From Pararobbsia silviterrae (GTDB taxonomy: Bacteria > Pseudomonadota > Gammaproteobacteria > Burkholderiales > Burkholderiaceae): a stretch of 64,000 nucleotides of DNA. Shown here one piece after another: positions 1 through 9,692 of this stretch; position 1 is the stretch's first letter, and every line of letters starts with the position of its first letter. The notes under the pieces are model-generated. The model saw only the letters and a list, made by a program, of their open reading frames with translations, was not told the origin of the DNA and searched no databases. The DNA lies in NCBI RefSeq assembly GCF_003628125.1, contig NZ_RBZU01000002.1:124001-188000 (forward strand). The letters run 5' to 3'. Both the position numbers and the translations under genes were made by a program.

Positions 1-513
1 ATCGAGCGACCAGTCGAACGCATCGGCCGTCACGATCGACTTCGGCACGGCGGGCGCCGAATCCCGGCGATCCATCGAGAGATCGACGCGATTCGACTGC
101 CGCCGATATCCGAACAAGCTGTCCGACCAATGAACGGGCCCCGACAACTGGCGCGCATACGGATCGACGAGCAGCTTGTGCGGGTTGAAGCGCATGCCGT
201 GCTTCGGGTGATACGTGCCGTACGCGCGGTAGCCGTAGCGCAGGCCCGGTTGCGCGCCGGGCAGATAGCCGTGCCAGACCTCGTCGGTGCACTCGGGCAG
301 CGCGAAGCGCGCGAGTTCCTTGCGCCCGGCCGTATCGAACAGGCAAAGCTCGATCTTCTCGGCATGCGCGGAGAACACCGCGAAATTGACACCGAGTCCG
401 TCCCACGTCGCGCCGAGCGGATAGGGCGCGCCCGCGAGCAAGCGGTCCGCGAACGCATGGCCGCGGTGGCGCGCGGCGTGCGATGCGAGGGCAGCGGGAT
501 CGACGTCACTCAT
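1..513 (-). CDS. glgX: Glycogen debranching enzyme GlgX, N-terminal part (cut by window edge)
   Basis: Only the first 171 codons lie in the window; the reading frame is still open at base 1. The ATG at 511-513 begins MSDVDPAALAS, and an AAGGGA sequence overlapping the glgB stop serves as ribosome binding site. The visible part is the CBM48-like N-terminal domain of GlgX: GATWDGLGVNFAVFSAHAEK, then RFALPECTDEVWHGYLPGA, then RYGYRAYGTYHPKHGMRFNP with the typical LLVDPYA. The last visible residues (PKSIVTADAFDWSLD) match the entry into the GH13 barrel. The family hydrolyses alpha-1,6 branches of limit dextrins in the cytoplasm. It is the fifth gene of the operon, 9 bp after glgB. Its active site lies outside the window. 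Confidence 0.93.
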   Translation of the reverse strand, partial: MSDVDPAALASHAARHRGHAFADRLLAGAPYPLGATWDGLGVNFAVFSAHAEKIELCLFDTAGRKELARFALPECTDEVWHGYLPGAQPGLRYGYRAYGTYHPKHGMRFNPHKLLVDPYARQLSGPVHWSDSLFGYRRQSNRVDLSMDRRDSAPAVPKSIVTADAFDWSLD

Positions 514-522
514 GGGCATCCC

Positions 523-2748
523 TTATTCGGCGATCAGGATCAGCGTCGCGAGCGGCGGCAGCACGAGCGTCGCGGAATCGGGCTTGCCGTGCTCGGGCAC
601 GGGCTCCGCGTAGATCATGCCGCTATTGCCCATGTTCGAGCCGCCGTAGACGCCCGCGTCGGTATTCATCGCTTCGATCCATCGGCCGCCGCGCGGCAGC
701 CCGATCCGATAGTGTTCGCGCGGCACGGGCGTCATATTGCAGATCGCGACGGCGGCGCGGCCGTGCGCGTCGTAGCGCGCATAGGCGAACACGCTGTTCG
801 ACGCGTCGTCGCCGATCAGCCATTCGAAGCCGCCCGGATCCGCATCGCGCGCGTGCAGCGCGGTCTCGTGCTGATAGAGCCGGTTCAGATCGCGTACGAC
901 TTTCTGGATGCCGCCGTGCATCGGGTCGTCGAGCAGATGCCAATGCGGCGACTCGTCGTGATTGAACTCGGCGAACTGGCCGAACTCGCCGCCCATGAAC
1001 AGCAGCTTCTTGCCCGGATGCGTCCACATGAAGCCGAGATACGCGCGCAGGTTCGCGAATTGCTGCCATCGGTCGCCGGGCATCTTGTTGATCAGCGACC
1101 CCTTGCCGTAGACGACTTCGTCATGCGAGAGCGGCAGCACGAAACGTTCGGAATACGCGTAGATCATGCCGAACGTCATGTGGTGATGGTGGTGTCTGCG
1201 ATGGACGGGATCCTCGTGCATGTACTTGAGGGTGTCGTGCATCCAGCCCATGTTCCACTTGTAGTCGAAACCCAGGCCGCCGTCGTGGACCTTCGCGGTG
1301 ACGCCGGGCCAGGCCGTCGACTCCTCGGCGATCGTGATCGCGCCCTTGACGTGGTGCGCGACCTCCGCGTTGAGCTTGCGCAGGAACGCGATCGCTTCGA
1401 GGTTTTCGCGTCCGCCATGGATGTTCGGCACCCACTCGCCGGCCGCGCGGCTGTAGTCGCGATAGAGCATCGAGGCCACCGCGTCGACGCGCAGGCCGTC
1501 GACGTGATAGCGCGTGAGCCAGCCGAGCGCCGAGGCGTGCAGATACGCGGCCACCTCGTGGCGGCCGAGGTTGTAGATCATCGTGTTCCAGTCTTTGTGG
1601 AACCCCTCGCGCGGATCGGCGTGTTCGTAAAGCGGCGTGCCGTCGAACTCGATCATGCCGTGCGCGTCGTTCGGGAAGTGCGCGGGCACCCAGTCGATGA
1701 GCACGCCGAGGCCTTCCTGATGCGCGCGATCGACGAAGCGCGCGAACGCCTCGGGCGAACCGAAGCGCGCGGACGGCGCGAACAGCGACAGCGGCTGATA
1801 GCCCCACGAGCCGCCGAACGGATATTCGGCGATCGGCAGGAACTCGACGTGCGTGAAGCCCATGCCCTTCGCATACGGGACGAGCCGCTCGGCCAGTTCA
1901 TCCCAGTTCAGGCCGCGGCGGCCGTCCTCGGCGACCCGGATCCACGATTCGGCATGCACCTCGTAGATGGCGACGGGCTTGTCGGCCTGCTGGCGTTCGC
2001 CGCGCGTCTGCATCCATTCATGGTCGTTCCAGACGAACGGCGTCGCGTCGGCGACGACCGACGCGGTCGCGGGCGGACATTCGGTCTGCTGCGCGCACGG
2101 GTCGGCCTTGAGCGGCAGGGTCGCGCCGTTCGGGCCGACGATCTCGTACTTGTAGCGCGCGCCGGGTCCGAGGCGCGGCACGAAGATCTCCCAGACGCCC
2201 GCCGAATGTCGCAGGCGCATCGGGTGCCGGCGGCCGTCCCAGCTGTTGAAGTCGCCGACGACCGACACGCGCCGCGCGTTCGGCGCCCAGACCGCGAAGC
2301 GCACGCCCCACGTGCCGCCGAGATCGAGATGCCGCGAACCCAGGCATTCGAGTACGGCGGCCGGATCGCTGACCGCGAGCTGATGCAGCCAGTGATCGGA
2401 GAGCAGCGCGCCGAACGCATAGGGGTCTTCGGTGATCTGCGTGCCGCCCGGCCATTCGATTTCGAGCAGATAGGCGCGCGGGTCGGCGAGCGGCGCGACG
2501 ATGCCCGCGAAGAGTCCGTCCGCATGCACGCGTTCGAGCGTGCCCAGGCGCGCATGATCGCCGTCGCGGGCCAGGACGTGGACGGCGTTCGCGTTCGGGA
2601 GCATCGCGCGGATCGCGACCGCCGACGGCGGGTGCGCGTCCGCGATCGGGTGTGGGCCGAGCCGCGCGAACGCATCGCCGTGGCGCGCGTGGATCAGCGA
2701 ATCGATATCCGCCGCATCGAGACCGGCGAACGCGTGATGCTCACTCAT
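523..2748 (-). CDS. glgB: 1,4-alpha-glucan branching enzyme GlgB
   Basis: A 741-residue GH13 branching enzyme that makes alpha-1,6 branches in linear glucan delivered by GlgE or GlgA. The N-terminal half holds the CBM48-type domain ([20 protein letters not shown], then GDFNSWDGR). The barrel shows [19 protein letters not shown], the nucleophile segment [15 protein letters not shown], the acid/base segment [12 protein letters not shown] and [13 protein letters not shown]. Length is close to the usual 730-740. Two adjacent ATGs exist (2751 and 2748); 2748 is preferred because GGAGG sits six bases upstream. The start overlaps the end of treS-mak by 8 bp, which suggests translational coupling. 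Confidence 0.97.
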   Translation of the reverse strand: MSEHHAFAGLDAADIDSLIHARHGDAFARLGPHPIADAHPPSAVAIRAMLPNANAVHVLARDGDHARLGTLERVHADGLFAGIVAPLADPRAYLLEIEWPGGTQITEDPYAFGALLSDHWLHQLAVSDPAAVLECLGSRHLDLGGTWGVRFAVWAPNARRVSVVGDFNSWDGRRHPMRLRHSAGVWEIFVPRLGPGARYKYEIVGPNGATLPLKADPCAQQTECPPATASVVADATPFVWNDHEWMQTRGERQQADKPVAIYEVHAESWIRVAEDGRRGLNWDELAERLVPYAKGMGFTHVEFLPIAEYPFGGSWGYQPLSLFAPSARFGSPEAFARFVDRAHQEGLGVLIDWVPAHFPNDAHGMIEFDGTPLYEHADPREGFHKDWNTMIYNLGRHEVAAYLHASALGWLTRYHVDGLRVDAVASMLYRDYSRAAGEWVPNIHGGRENLEAIAFLRKLNAEVAHHVKGAITIAEESTAWPGVTAKVHDGGLGFDYKWNMGWMHDTLKYMHEDPVHRRHHHHHMTFGMIYAYSERFVLPLSHDEVVYGKGSLINKMPGDRWQQFANLRAYLGFMWTHPGKKLLFMGGEFGQFAEFNHDESPHWHLLDDPMHGGIQKVVRDLNRLYQHETALHARDADPGGFEWLIGDDASNSVFAYARYDAHGRAAVAICNMTPVPREHYRIGLPRGGRWIEAMNTDAGVYGGSNMGNSGMIYAEPVPEHGKPDSATLVLPPLATLILIAE

Positions 2749-5700
2749 CATGACCCTCCAGGCTTTCCTGCCAACTCGGGTGTTCGGTGCGCGTCGGCGG
2801 CGTCGTATGCGCGATGCCGAGCACGCGCGCCGCGATCGAGGCGAGGCCGCGCACGGGCAGCCCGAGCCACGTCGGCCGGTTCGCGGCCTCGTAGCAGATC
2901 TCGTAGGCCGCTTTCTCGACCAGGAACAAGTCGAGCAACGCGGCCTCGGACTCGGGCGAGACGAACGGCTGCGGCGCGTGCGCGACGGCCTCACGATACC
3001 GCACGAGAAACGATTCGCGCGCGGCGCCGCGCAGGCGTTCGAACAATGCGCGCTTGCGATCGGCCGTCGATTGCGGCGCGTCCTCGCTGACCGGCGCGGC
3101 AGCCGCGTTCGCATACGAGAGCGAACGCAGCAGGCCCGCGACGTCGCGCAGCGGACTGGCCTTGCGGCGCCGCTGTTCGAGCGTGCGCGCGGGTTCGCCT
3201 TCGAAATCGATCAGATAGACGTCGCCGTGCGCGATGAGGATCTGGCCGAGATGGAAGTCGCCGTGGATCCGCGTGCGCAAGGCCTGGATATGGTCGGGCA
3301 GCATCGTATCGATCGCGGCGAGCAGCGCGTCGCGTTCGTTGAGCAGCGTGCGCGCGATGAACTGCCCGTCGGGCGCGAGCGTGCCGATCTTGTCTTCGAG
3401 GATATTGAGCGCCGTCGCGAGCAGCGCGCGCGTGTCGTCGACCCATTCGCGGACATCGTCGGGCGTCGCGGGTTCGGGCGAGAACGCGGGATCGTCGGTC
3501 GGCGTCGCGAGCGCGACATGAAGTTCGCCGAGCCGCTGGCCGATGAGGCCGGCGATCGCACCGTAGCCCGCGACGGCTTCTTCGAATTGCTCGCCGATCG
3601 GTCCCTCGGCTTCGGGCGCGATCGTGATCGCGAGTTCGTCGACCATGCGGCGCAGATAGTCGAGCACCCAGTTCCATGCGTCGCCCTGGTTCTCGATGAA
3701 GCTTTGCATGATCGCGAGCGTATGCGGCGTGCCGTCGGCCTCGATGCGCACGACTTCGCCATAGAGCTTGCCGGTGTTCGCGTAGCCGAGCTGCGTCAGG
3801 TGGCGCGTCATCTCGGCCTCGGGATGAATGCCCGCGACGATGCGCCGCACGATCTTGAGCACGGCGACGTCATGGATGATCAGCGAGCTGTTGCTCTGCT
3901 CGGCCGACAGCCAGTTGATCTCGGGCGGATCGCCGAACGCGTCGGGCGGCAGCGCGAGGAACGGCTCGGTCGCCGTGAAGTGGACGTCGCCGTGCGGCGT
4001 GCGCGCGACGAGGTGGCGCCGGAACGCGTCGAGATAGGCGTACGCGAGGCCCGGCAGCGAGAACGCATCGGTCACGTAGCCGACGTTGCGGCCGCGCCGC
4101 ACGCGGGCGAGCGCGAGCTGGCTCACGAGCGGGTTCACGCTCTGCGACGTGTCCCAGTGCACGCCGAGCGGCAGGAAGTAGTGCTCGGCATGACCGTCGC
4201 CGATATCGGCCTCGATCTCGCCGAGCATCAGCGGCGAGTCGCGGTCGTTGCCCGCGAGGTCGTGCGGCAACTGCGTCACGTAGTCGATCTTGACGCCGGT
4301 CAGCGTCTCGTTCTTCGACGCGAACCAGCGCCGCCGCGCGAGATAACCGGGCAGTACTTCCTGTTCGAGCACGCGCCGATGTTCGGCGGCCGACGGCAGC
4401 GGCTCGTAGCCGCGCACGACGAGCGTCGCGAACTCGGGCAATTGTTCGGGCGGCATCGTGCTCCACGCGGGCCGCGCGTGGCTCGGGCACATGAGGAACC
4501 AATAGAAGCCGTAGGGCGGCAGCGTCAGCAGATAGGTCAATTGCCCGACGGGCGGGAACGTCGAATCGGCCGTCATCTCGACCGGGATCGAACCCTGGAA
4601 TTCGGCGAGATCGAGCTCGACCGCCTGCGGCGAACGCCCGAGGTTCGCGACGCAGAGTATCGGCGAGGCGTCCTCGACCTCGCGCACGTACGCGAGGATC
4701 TTGCGATTTGCGGGGCGCAGGAAACGGATGCGGCCGCGGCCGAAGGCCGGGTGCGAACGGCGCGTCGCGAGCATGCGGCGCGTCCAGTTCAGCAGCGAAT
4801 GCGGATCGCGGACCTGCGCCTCGACGTTGACCGCGTCGAAGCCGTAGAGCGAGCCCATGATCGGCGGCAGCACGAGCTGCTCGGGATCGGCGCGCGAGAA
4901 CCCGCCGTTGCGGTCCGACGACCATTGCATCGGCGTGCGCACGCCGTCGCGATCGCCGAGGTGGATGTTGTCGCCCATGCCGATCTCGTCGCCGTAATAG
5001 ATGACGGGCGTGCCCGGCATCGACAGCAGCAGCGAGTTGATGAGTTCGATGCGGCGGCGGTCGCGTTCGAGCAGCGGCGCGAGCCGGCGGCGGATGCCGA
5101 GATTGAGCCGCGCGCGCCGGTCGCTCGCGTACGTGTTCCACAGATAGTCGCGCTCGCTGTCGGTGACCATTTCGAGCGTGAGTTCGTCGTGGTTGCGCAG
5201 GAAGATCGCCCACTGGCTCGTGCTCGGAATATCCGGCGTCTGCCGCATGATGTCGATGATCGGGAAGCGGTCTTCGCTCGCGATCGCCATATAGAGGCGC
5301 GGCATCAGCGGGAAGTGGAACGCCATGTGGCACTCGTCGCCGCGCCCGAAGTAATCCTGGACGTCCTCGGGCCACTGGTTCGCTTCGGCGAGCAGCAGCC
5401 GGTTCCGGTATTCGGTGTCCATGACCGCGCGGATCTGTTTGAGGATCGCATGCGTTTCGGGCAGGTTCTCGTTCGACGTGCCTTCGCGTTCGACGAGATA
5501 GGGCACGGCGTCGAGCCGCAGCCCGTCGACGCCGAGATCGAGCCAGAAGCGCATGATGCTCAGCACTTCCTTGATGACGGCCGGGTTATCGAAATTCAGA
5601 TCGGGCTGATGCGAGAAGAACCGGTGCCAGTAGTACTCGCCCGCGACGGGGTCGTGCGTCCAGTTCGACGGCTCGGTATCGATGAAGATGATCCGCGTGC

Positions 5701-6145
5701 CCGCGTACTTCTGATCGTTGTCGGACCACACGTAGTAGTTCCGGTGATTCGATCCCTTCTTCGCGAGCCGCGCGCGCTGGAACCACGGATGCTGGTCCGA
5801 GGTGTGATTGATGACGAGCTCGGTGATCACGCGAATGCCGCGCGCATGCGCTTCCTGCACGAACCTGCGGAAGTCGCTGATGGTGCCGTAGTCGGGATGG
5901 ACGTTGCGGTAGTCGGCGATGTCGTATCCGTCGTCGCGGCGCGGCGACGGATAGAACGGCAGCAGCCAGATCGCATCGACGCCCAGCTCCGCGATGTAAT
6001 CGAGCTTCGAGATCAGGCCCGGAAAATCGCCGATGCCGTCGTTGTTCGAATCGAAGAACGACTTGATGTGCACCTGATAAATGATCGCGTCCTTGTACCA
6101 GACCGGATCATCCTTCAGCAGCGAGACGGGGTTGCGCTTCATCAC
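2741..6145 (-). CDS. treS: Trehalose synthase-maltokinase fusion (TreS-Mak)
   Basis: A 1134-residue bifunctional protein. Residues about 1-560 are trehalose synthase (GH13): [48 protein letters not shown] with the nucleophile Asp, [13 protein letters not shown] with the acid/base Glu, and [12 protein letters not shown]. Residues about 580-1134 are a maltokinase with [19 protein letters not shown] and [12 protein letters not shown], the aminoglycoside-kinase-like catalytic loop and metal-binding Asp. It isomerises trehalose to maltose and phosphorylates maltose to the GlgE substrate maltose 1-phosphate. GTG (6145) and ATG (6142) are both possible starts; GTG has the better spacing (7 bases) to a GGAGG that lies inside the last codons of glgE. 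Separate treS and mak genes are common elsewhere; the fusion keeps maltose on one protein. Confidence 0.96.
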   Translation of the reverse strand: MMKRNPVSLLKDDPVWYKDAIIYQVHIKSFFDSNNDGIGDFPGLISKLDYIAELGVDAIWLLPFYPSPRRDDGYDIADYRNVHPDYGTISDFRRFVQEAHARGIRVITELVINHTSDQHPWFQRARLAKKGSNHRNYYVWSDNDQKYAGTRIIFIDTEPSNWTHDPVAGEYYWHRFFSHQPDLNFDNPAVIKEVLSIMRFWLDLGVDGLRLDAVPYLVEREGTSNENLPETHAILKQIRAVMDTEYRNRLLLAEANQWPEDVQDYFGRGDECHMAFHFPLMPRLYMAIASEDRFPIIDIMRQTPDIPSTSQWAIFLRNHDELTLEMVTDSERDYLWNTYASDRRARLNLGIRRRLAPLLERDRRRIELINSLLLSMPGTPVIYYGDEIGMGDNIHLGDRDGVRTPMQWSSDRNGGFSRADPEQLVLPPIMGSLYGFDAVNVEAQVRDPHSLLNWTRRMLATRRSHPAFGRGRIRFLRPANRKILAYVREVEDASPILCVANLGRSPQAVELDLAEFQGSIPVEMTADSTFPPVGQLTYLLTLPPYGFYWFLMCPSHARPAWSTMPPEQLPEFATLVVRGYEPLPSAAEHRRVLEQEVLPGYLARRRWFASKNETLTGVKIDYVTQLPHDLAGNDRDSPLMLGEIEADIGDGHAEHYFLPLGVHWDTSQSVNPLVSQLALARVRRGRNVGYVTDAFSLPGLAYAYLDAFRRHLVARTPHGDVHFTATEPFLALPPDAFGDPPEINWLSAEQSNSSLIIHDVAVLKIVRRIVAGIHPEAEMTRHLTQLGYANTGKLYGEVVRIEADGTPHTLAIMQSFIENQGDAWNWVLDYLRRMVDELAITIAPEAEGPIGEQFEEAVAGYGAIAGLIGQRLGELHVALATPTDDPAFSPEPATPDDVREWVDDTRALLATALNILEDKIGTLAPDGQFIARTLLNERDALLAAIDTMLPDHIQALRTRIHGDFHLGQILIAHGDVYLIDFEGEPARTLEQRRRKASPLRDVAGLLRSLSYANAAAAPVSEDAPQSTADRKRALFERLRGAARESFLVRYREAVAHAPQPFVSPESEAALLDLFLVEKAAYEICYEAANRPTWLGLPVRGLASIAARVLGIAHTTPPTRTEHPSWQESLEGHDE

Positions 6146-6148
6146 GGT

Positions 6149-9100
6149 TCATCCTCCGTGCGACCCGTCCCACTCCGGGGGGCGAATCCGGTAGATGGCG
6201 AACGGCAGCACATGCGGGTCGAGCCGGATGCGCTGATGGTGTCCGTGCCAGTCGAAATGCGCGCCGGTGACCTGATCCTCGACGTGCAGCGTGGCATCGT
6301 CGGGCAGGCCGAAGCGCGAGAGCGGCACGTCGATCGCCGCTTCCTGGGTCTGGTGAGGGTCGAGATTGATCGCGATCACGAGCACGTTGTTGCGGCTGCG
6401 CGTCGCCTTTTCGAAGAAGAGGATCTGGTCGTTGTCGGCCGGCAGGAACGTCAGGCCGTGATAGGTATGCAGCGCCGGGTTCACGCGGCGGATCCGGTTC
6501 AGCGTCGCGATCTCGTCGATGATGTGGCCGGGCCGCCGCCAGTCCCATTGGCGCAGTTGGTATTTTTCGGAGTCGAGGTATTCCTCGCTGTTCGGCAGCG
6601 CCGCCGATTCGCAGAGTTCGAACCCGCAGTAGACGCCCCAGAGCCCCGAGAGCGTCGCGGCGAGCGCGGCGCGGATCATGAAGCCCGCGCGGCCCGAACG
6701 CTGCAGGAAATGCGGATTGATGTCGGGCGTGTTGACGAAGAAGTTCGGCCGGAAGAAGTCCTTGACCTCGGTCGTCGTCAGCTCGGTCAGATAGTCGGTG
6801 AACTCGTGTTTCGTCTCGCGCCACGTGAAATAGCTGTACGACTGCGAGAACCCGACCTTCGCGAGCCGGTACATGACGCGCGGGCGCGTGAACGCCTCGG
6901 AGAGGAAGATGACCTCCGGATCGCGGCTGCGGATCTCGTCGATCATCCATTCCCAGAACGGCAGCGGCTTCGTGTGCGGATTGTCGACGCGGAAGATCTT
7001 GATGCCCGCCTCGACCCAGAACTGGACGATGTCGCGCAGCGCGAGCCAGAGCTCGGGGACCGCGTCCTGCGCGTAGAAGTCGGGATTGACGATGTCCTGA
7101 TACTTCTTCGGCGGATTCTCGGCGTAACGCAGCGTGCCGTCGGGGCGCCAGGCGAACCAGCTCGGATGGTCCTTGAGCCAGGGGTGATCGGGCGAGCACT
7201 GGATCGCGAAGTCGATCGCGAGTTCGAGGCCGTGCGCATGCGCGGCGTCCATCAGCGTGCGGAAATCGTCGAAGGTGCCGAGTTCGGGATGCAGGGCGGT
7301 ATGGCCGCCTTCGGCCGAGCCGATCGCATACGGGCTGCCGACGTCGTCGGGCAGCGCCTTCAACGCATTGTTCTTGCCCTTGCGGTTCGCGCGCCCGATC
7401 GGATGGATCGGCGGGAAATAGAGCACGTCGAATCCCATGTCGCGGATCGCGGGCAGCCGCTCGATGACATCGATCAGCGTGCCGTGCCGGTGCGGATCGT
7501 TCGACATCGAGCGCGGAAACAGCTCGTACCAGCTTGCGAACCGCGCGGCCGAGCGCTCGGCCTCGACTCGCAGCACGCGATCGTGGCGCGCCGCGAACGG
7601 CCGCAGCCGCGACGCCGCGAGCAGCCGCGCGGTCGATTCGGCGAACACGAGTTCGGTCCGGCGCGCGGTGTCCGCCTTCTCGAACGCGGCCGCGAGGTGC
7701 TGGAGTTCGAGGACGAGCGGCGTGTCGTGCGCGGCCGCCGTCTCGCTCGCGCCGGCCGCCGCCGCCGCGAAGTCCGCGGCCTGGCGGATCAGGATCCGCG
7801 CTTCCTCGAGTTCGACGTCGATCGCCTGATCGGCATGCCGTTTCTTTTCGGCATGCTCGGCGAGCGTCGCATACGCATCGCGCCACGCTTCGATCGTGAA
7901 CTCGTGGCGGCCCAGGCGCGTGAGCGGGATCGTGGCGGTCCAGTGATCGTTGCCGACGAATTCGAGCGGCGTTTCGTTCCACTCGGCATGGTCGGCCGCG
8001 CGCCAGAGCACGACGGCCGCGAGCACGTCGTGTCCGTCCATGAAGATGTCGGCCGACACGCGCAGTTGGTCGCCGACCACGCGTTTGACCGCGAACCGCC
8101 CGTCGTCGACGCACGGCTGCACGTGCTCGATGATCACGCGCGGCGCGTGCGCGGCTTCGAGCGCGCGTTTGCGCTCGGCGGTCTTCTGGCCGCGTTTGGC
8201 GGGCGCCGCGCCGAGGATCGGCGCATCGCGCTTGCCGAGCATCACGCGGGCCTCGCCGGGCGCGAGCGTGTACCACGGCAGATGCGGCGGTGCTTCGGTG
8301 TCGGGCGCGTCGATCGGCACGTAGCGCGTGAAGCCGCCGGGTACGTCGACGAGAAACCGGTCGGGCATCGCGGTCGCGGGCCGCGACAGGTCGGCGTTGA
8401 TCGTCGCGAGGACGGCGTGCGTCGAGCGGCGCGCATCGGGGCTCGTCGAGCGCAGCAGCGCCGCGACGTCGGAACCCGGCCCGCCGAGCGCCGCGATCGC
8501 GCCGACCGTATGGAGCGCGGGCGACGTGCGATGACGCGCGTTCGCGGCGGCGATGTGGCCGCTGAGATCGAACAGCGGCGTCTGCGCGGCGTGCTCGCCG
8601 CGTGTCGCCGCGCTGCCCGTGAGCGGCGCGGCCAGCGCGGCGCCCGTCTCGAAGCCGAGCGGCATCAGCACGCCCGTGCCGAGCGCGATGCAACTGTCAT
8701 AGGCGCGCCGGTATGCGCGCTCGATATGGACGGCATCGGCGCCGCCGAAGTCGTGCCGCAGCCGCGCGCCCAGAGGCTCCTCGGGAAACGCGATCGGCGA
8801 GGCGACGCGCGCGAGCGCCGCGTGCTCGTCGATGAACCAGGCCGAGCGGTAGTCCCACCAGCGCAATGACGAGAACACCGCGCTGAAGCCGCCGTCGGCG
8901 AGCGACGAGACCTCGTCGCGCGAGAGACCCGGCGTCCAGGCGAGCGTATGCAGGGCCGGATGCCGCGCGCGGACCGTGCCGCCGAGCCGGCGCCAGACGT
9001 GCGCGGGCACGCCGTGCGGGGCGAAGAAGCGAAAGCCCGCGACGCCGGCGTCGGCGAATGCGCCGAGTTCGGCGCTCCACCATTCGGTCCATTGAGCGGA

Positions 9101-9535
9101 CGTCTCGGGGTCGTTGAAGTTCGCGAACGCGATCTCCGATTCGCGCGGCGCGCGGCGCGGGTCGAGCCGTGCGTGCGCCGTCTCGAACGCATGGAACCAG
9201 TGCATGTGCTGGTGGTAGAACACGCTGTCCGAGGCGAAGGCCTCGATCATCAGATCGACGAGCAGCGCGAGGCCGCGTTCACGCGCGAGGCCGCTGAGTT
9301 CGGCGAGTACCTCATGCGAGTCGCGCTCGGTCTCGAAGACCGGGTGCACGCGGCGATAGTCGGCGCTGACGAGGATATTGCCGGCCCGTCCGGGTTGAAA
9401 CGGGGGCGCGATCAGCACATGGTCGAAGCCCATCGCGGCGGCGCGGTCGAGCCACGGCGGCCATGCATCGACGGGACCGATCAGCAGCGGGTTCAGATAG
9501 GCAATACGTGGCGCAAACGCGGGATTGAGTTCCAT
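6149..9535 (-). CDS. glgE: Alpha-1,4-glucan:maltose-1-phosphate maltosyltransferase GlgE, long form
   Basis: GlgE transfers maltose from maltose 1-phosphate to the non-reducing end of alpha-glucan. At 1128 residues it is far longer than the usual 650-700. The C-terminal part from about residue 470 is canonical: an N-domain starting APRVIIEHVQPCVDDGRFAV, then KGKNNALKALPDDVGSPYAI, IDFAIQCSPDHPW, the nucleophile segment IKIFRVDNPHTKPL near residue 850 and the acid segment VIFLSEAFTRPRVMY near residue 880. The first ~460 residues form a second GH13-like region whose catalytic positions are lost: GFRFFAPH stands where active members have G-F-R-x-D, near residue 170. That half is probably structural or glucan-binding (inference). 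The stop codon is 3 bp from the treS-mak start. Confidence 0.95.
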   Translation of the reverse strand: MELNPAFAPRIAYLNPLLIGPVDAWPPWLDRAAAMGFDHVLIAPPFQPGRAGNILVSADYRRVHPVFETERDSHEVLAELSGLARERGLALLVDLMIEAFASDSVFYHQHMHWFHAFETAHARLDPRRAPRESEIAFANFNDPETSAQWTEWWSAELGAFADAGVAGFRFFAPHGVPAHVWRRLGGTVRARHPALHTLAWTPGLSRDEVSSLADGGFSAVFSSLRWWDYRSAWFIDEHAALARVASPIAFPEEPLGARLRHDFGGADAVHIERAYRRAYDSCIALGTGVLMPLGFETGAALAAPLTGSAATRGEHAAQTPLFDLSGHIAAANARHRTSPALHTVGAIAALGGPGSDVAALLRSTSPDARRSTHAVLATINADLSRPATAMPDRFLVDVPGGFTRYVPIDAPDTEAPPHLPWYTLAPGEARVMLGKRDAPILGAAPAKRGQKTAERKRALEAAHAPRVIIEHVQPCVDDGRFAVKRVVGDQLRVSADIFMDGHDVLAAVVLWRAADHAEWNETPLEFVGNDHWTATIPLTRLGRHEFTIEAWRDAYATLAEHAEKKRHADQAIDVELEEARILIRQAADFAAAAAGASETAAAHDTPLVLELQHLAAAFEKADTARRTELVFAESTARLLAASRLRPFAARHDRVLRVEAERSAARFASWYELFPRSMSNDPHRHGTLIDVIERLPAIRDMGFDVLYFPPIHPIGRANRKGKNNALKALPDDVGSPYAIGSAEGGHTALHPELGTFDDFRTLMDAAHAHGLELAIDFAIQCSPDHPWLKDHPSWFAWRPDGTLRYAENPPKKYQDIVNPDFYAQDAVPELWLALRDIVQFWVEAGIKIFRVDNPHTKPLPFWEWMIDEIRSRDPEVIFLSEAFTRPRVMYRLAKVGFSQSYSYFTWRETKHEFTDYLTELTTTEVKDFFRPNFFVNTPDINPHFLQRSGRAGFMIRAALAATLSGLWGVYCGFELCESAALPNSEEYLDSEKYQLRQWDWRRPGHIIDEIATLNRIRRVNPALHTYHGLTFLPADNDQILFFEKATRSRNNVLVIAINLDPHQTQEAAIDVPLSRFGLPDDATLHVEDQVTGAHFDWHGHHQRIRLDPHVLPFAIYRIRPPEWDGSHGG

Positions 9536-9655
9536 CGGTCATCGATTTCCAGATTGCGGCCGCGGACCTGACGCATCCGCGGGATGCGTATCGGGAGGTG
9601 GCCGCCGATTGGTTCGGAGTCGCGAGCGACACAGATGACGAGCACGGAGCAAGAC

Positions 9656-9680
9656 GCGGGCCGCGCATCGCGCAGCCCGC
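9656..9680 (-). terminator. Hairpin between glgA and glgE (attenuator or weak terminator)
   Basis: In the 157-bp gap between glgA and glgE the minus strand reads GCGGGCTGCGC, a 3-base loop, then GCGCGGCCCGC, giving an 11-bp stem with one G-T pair. There is no T-run after it, so full termination is doubtful. It could stabilise the glgA 3' end or attenuate transcription into glgE. The rest of the gap shows no gene. Confidence 0.35.
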
Positions 9681-9692
9681 TCATGAAACAGC

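Noticed and set aside
130-8869. Very long open frames on the plus strand opposite the glucan genes (up to about 2000 codons)
   Set aside because: They lie antisense to well-conserved GlgB, TreS-Mak and GlgE, have Arg/Asp/Val/His-biased composition typical of high-GC shadow frames, and lack ribosome binding sites.
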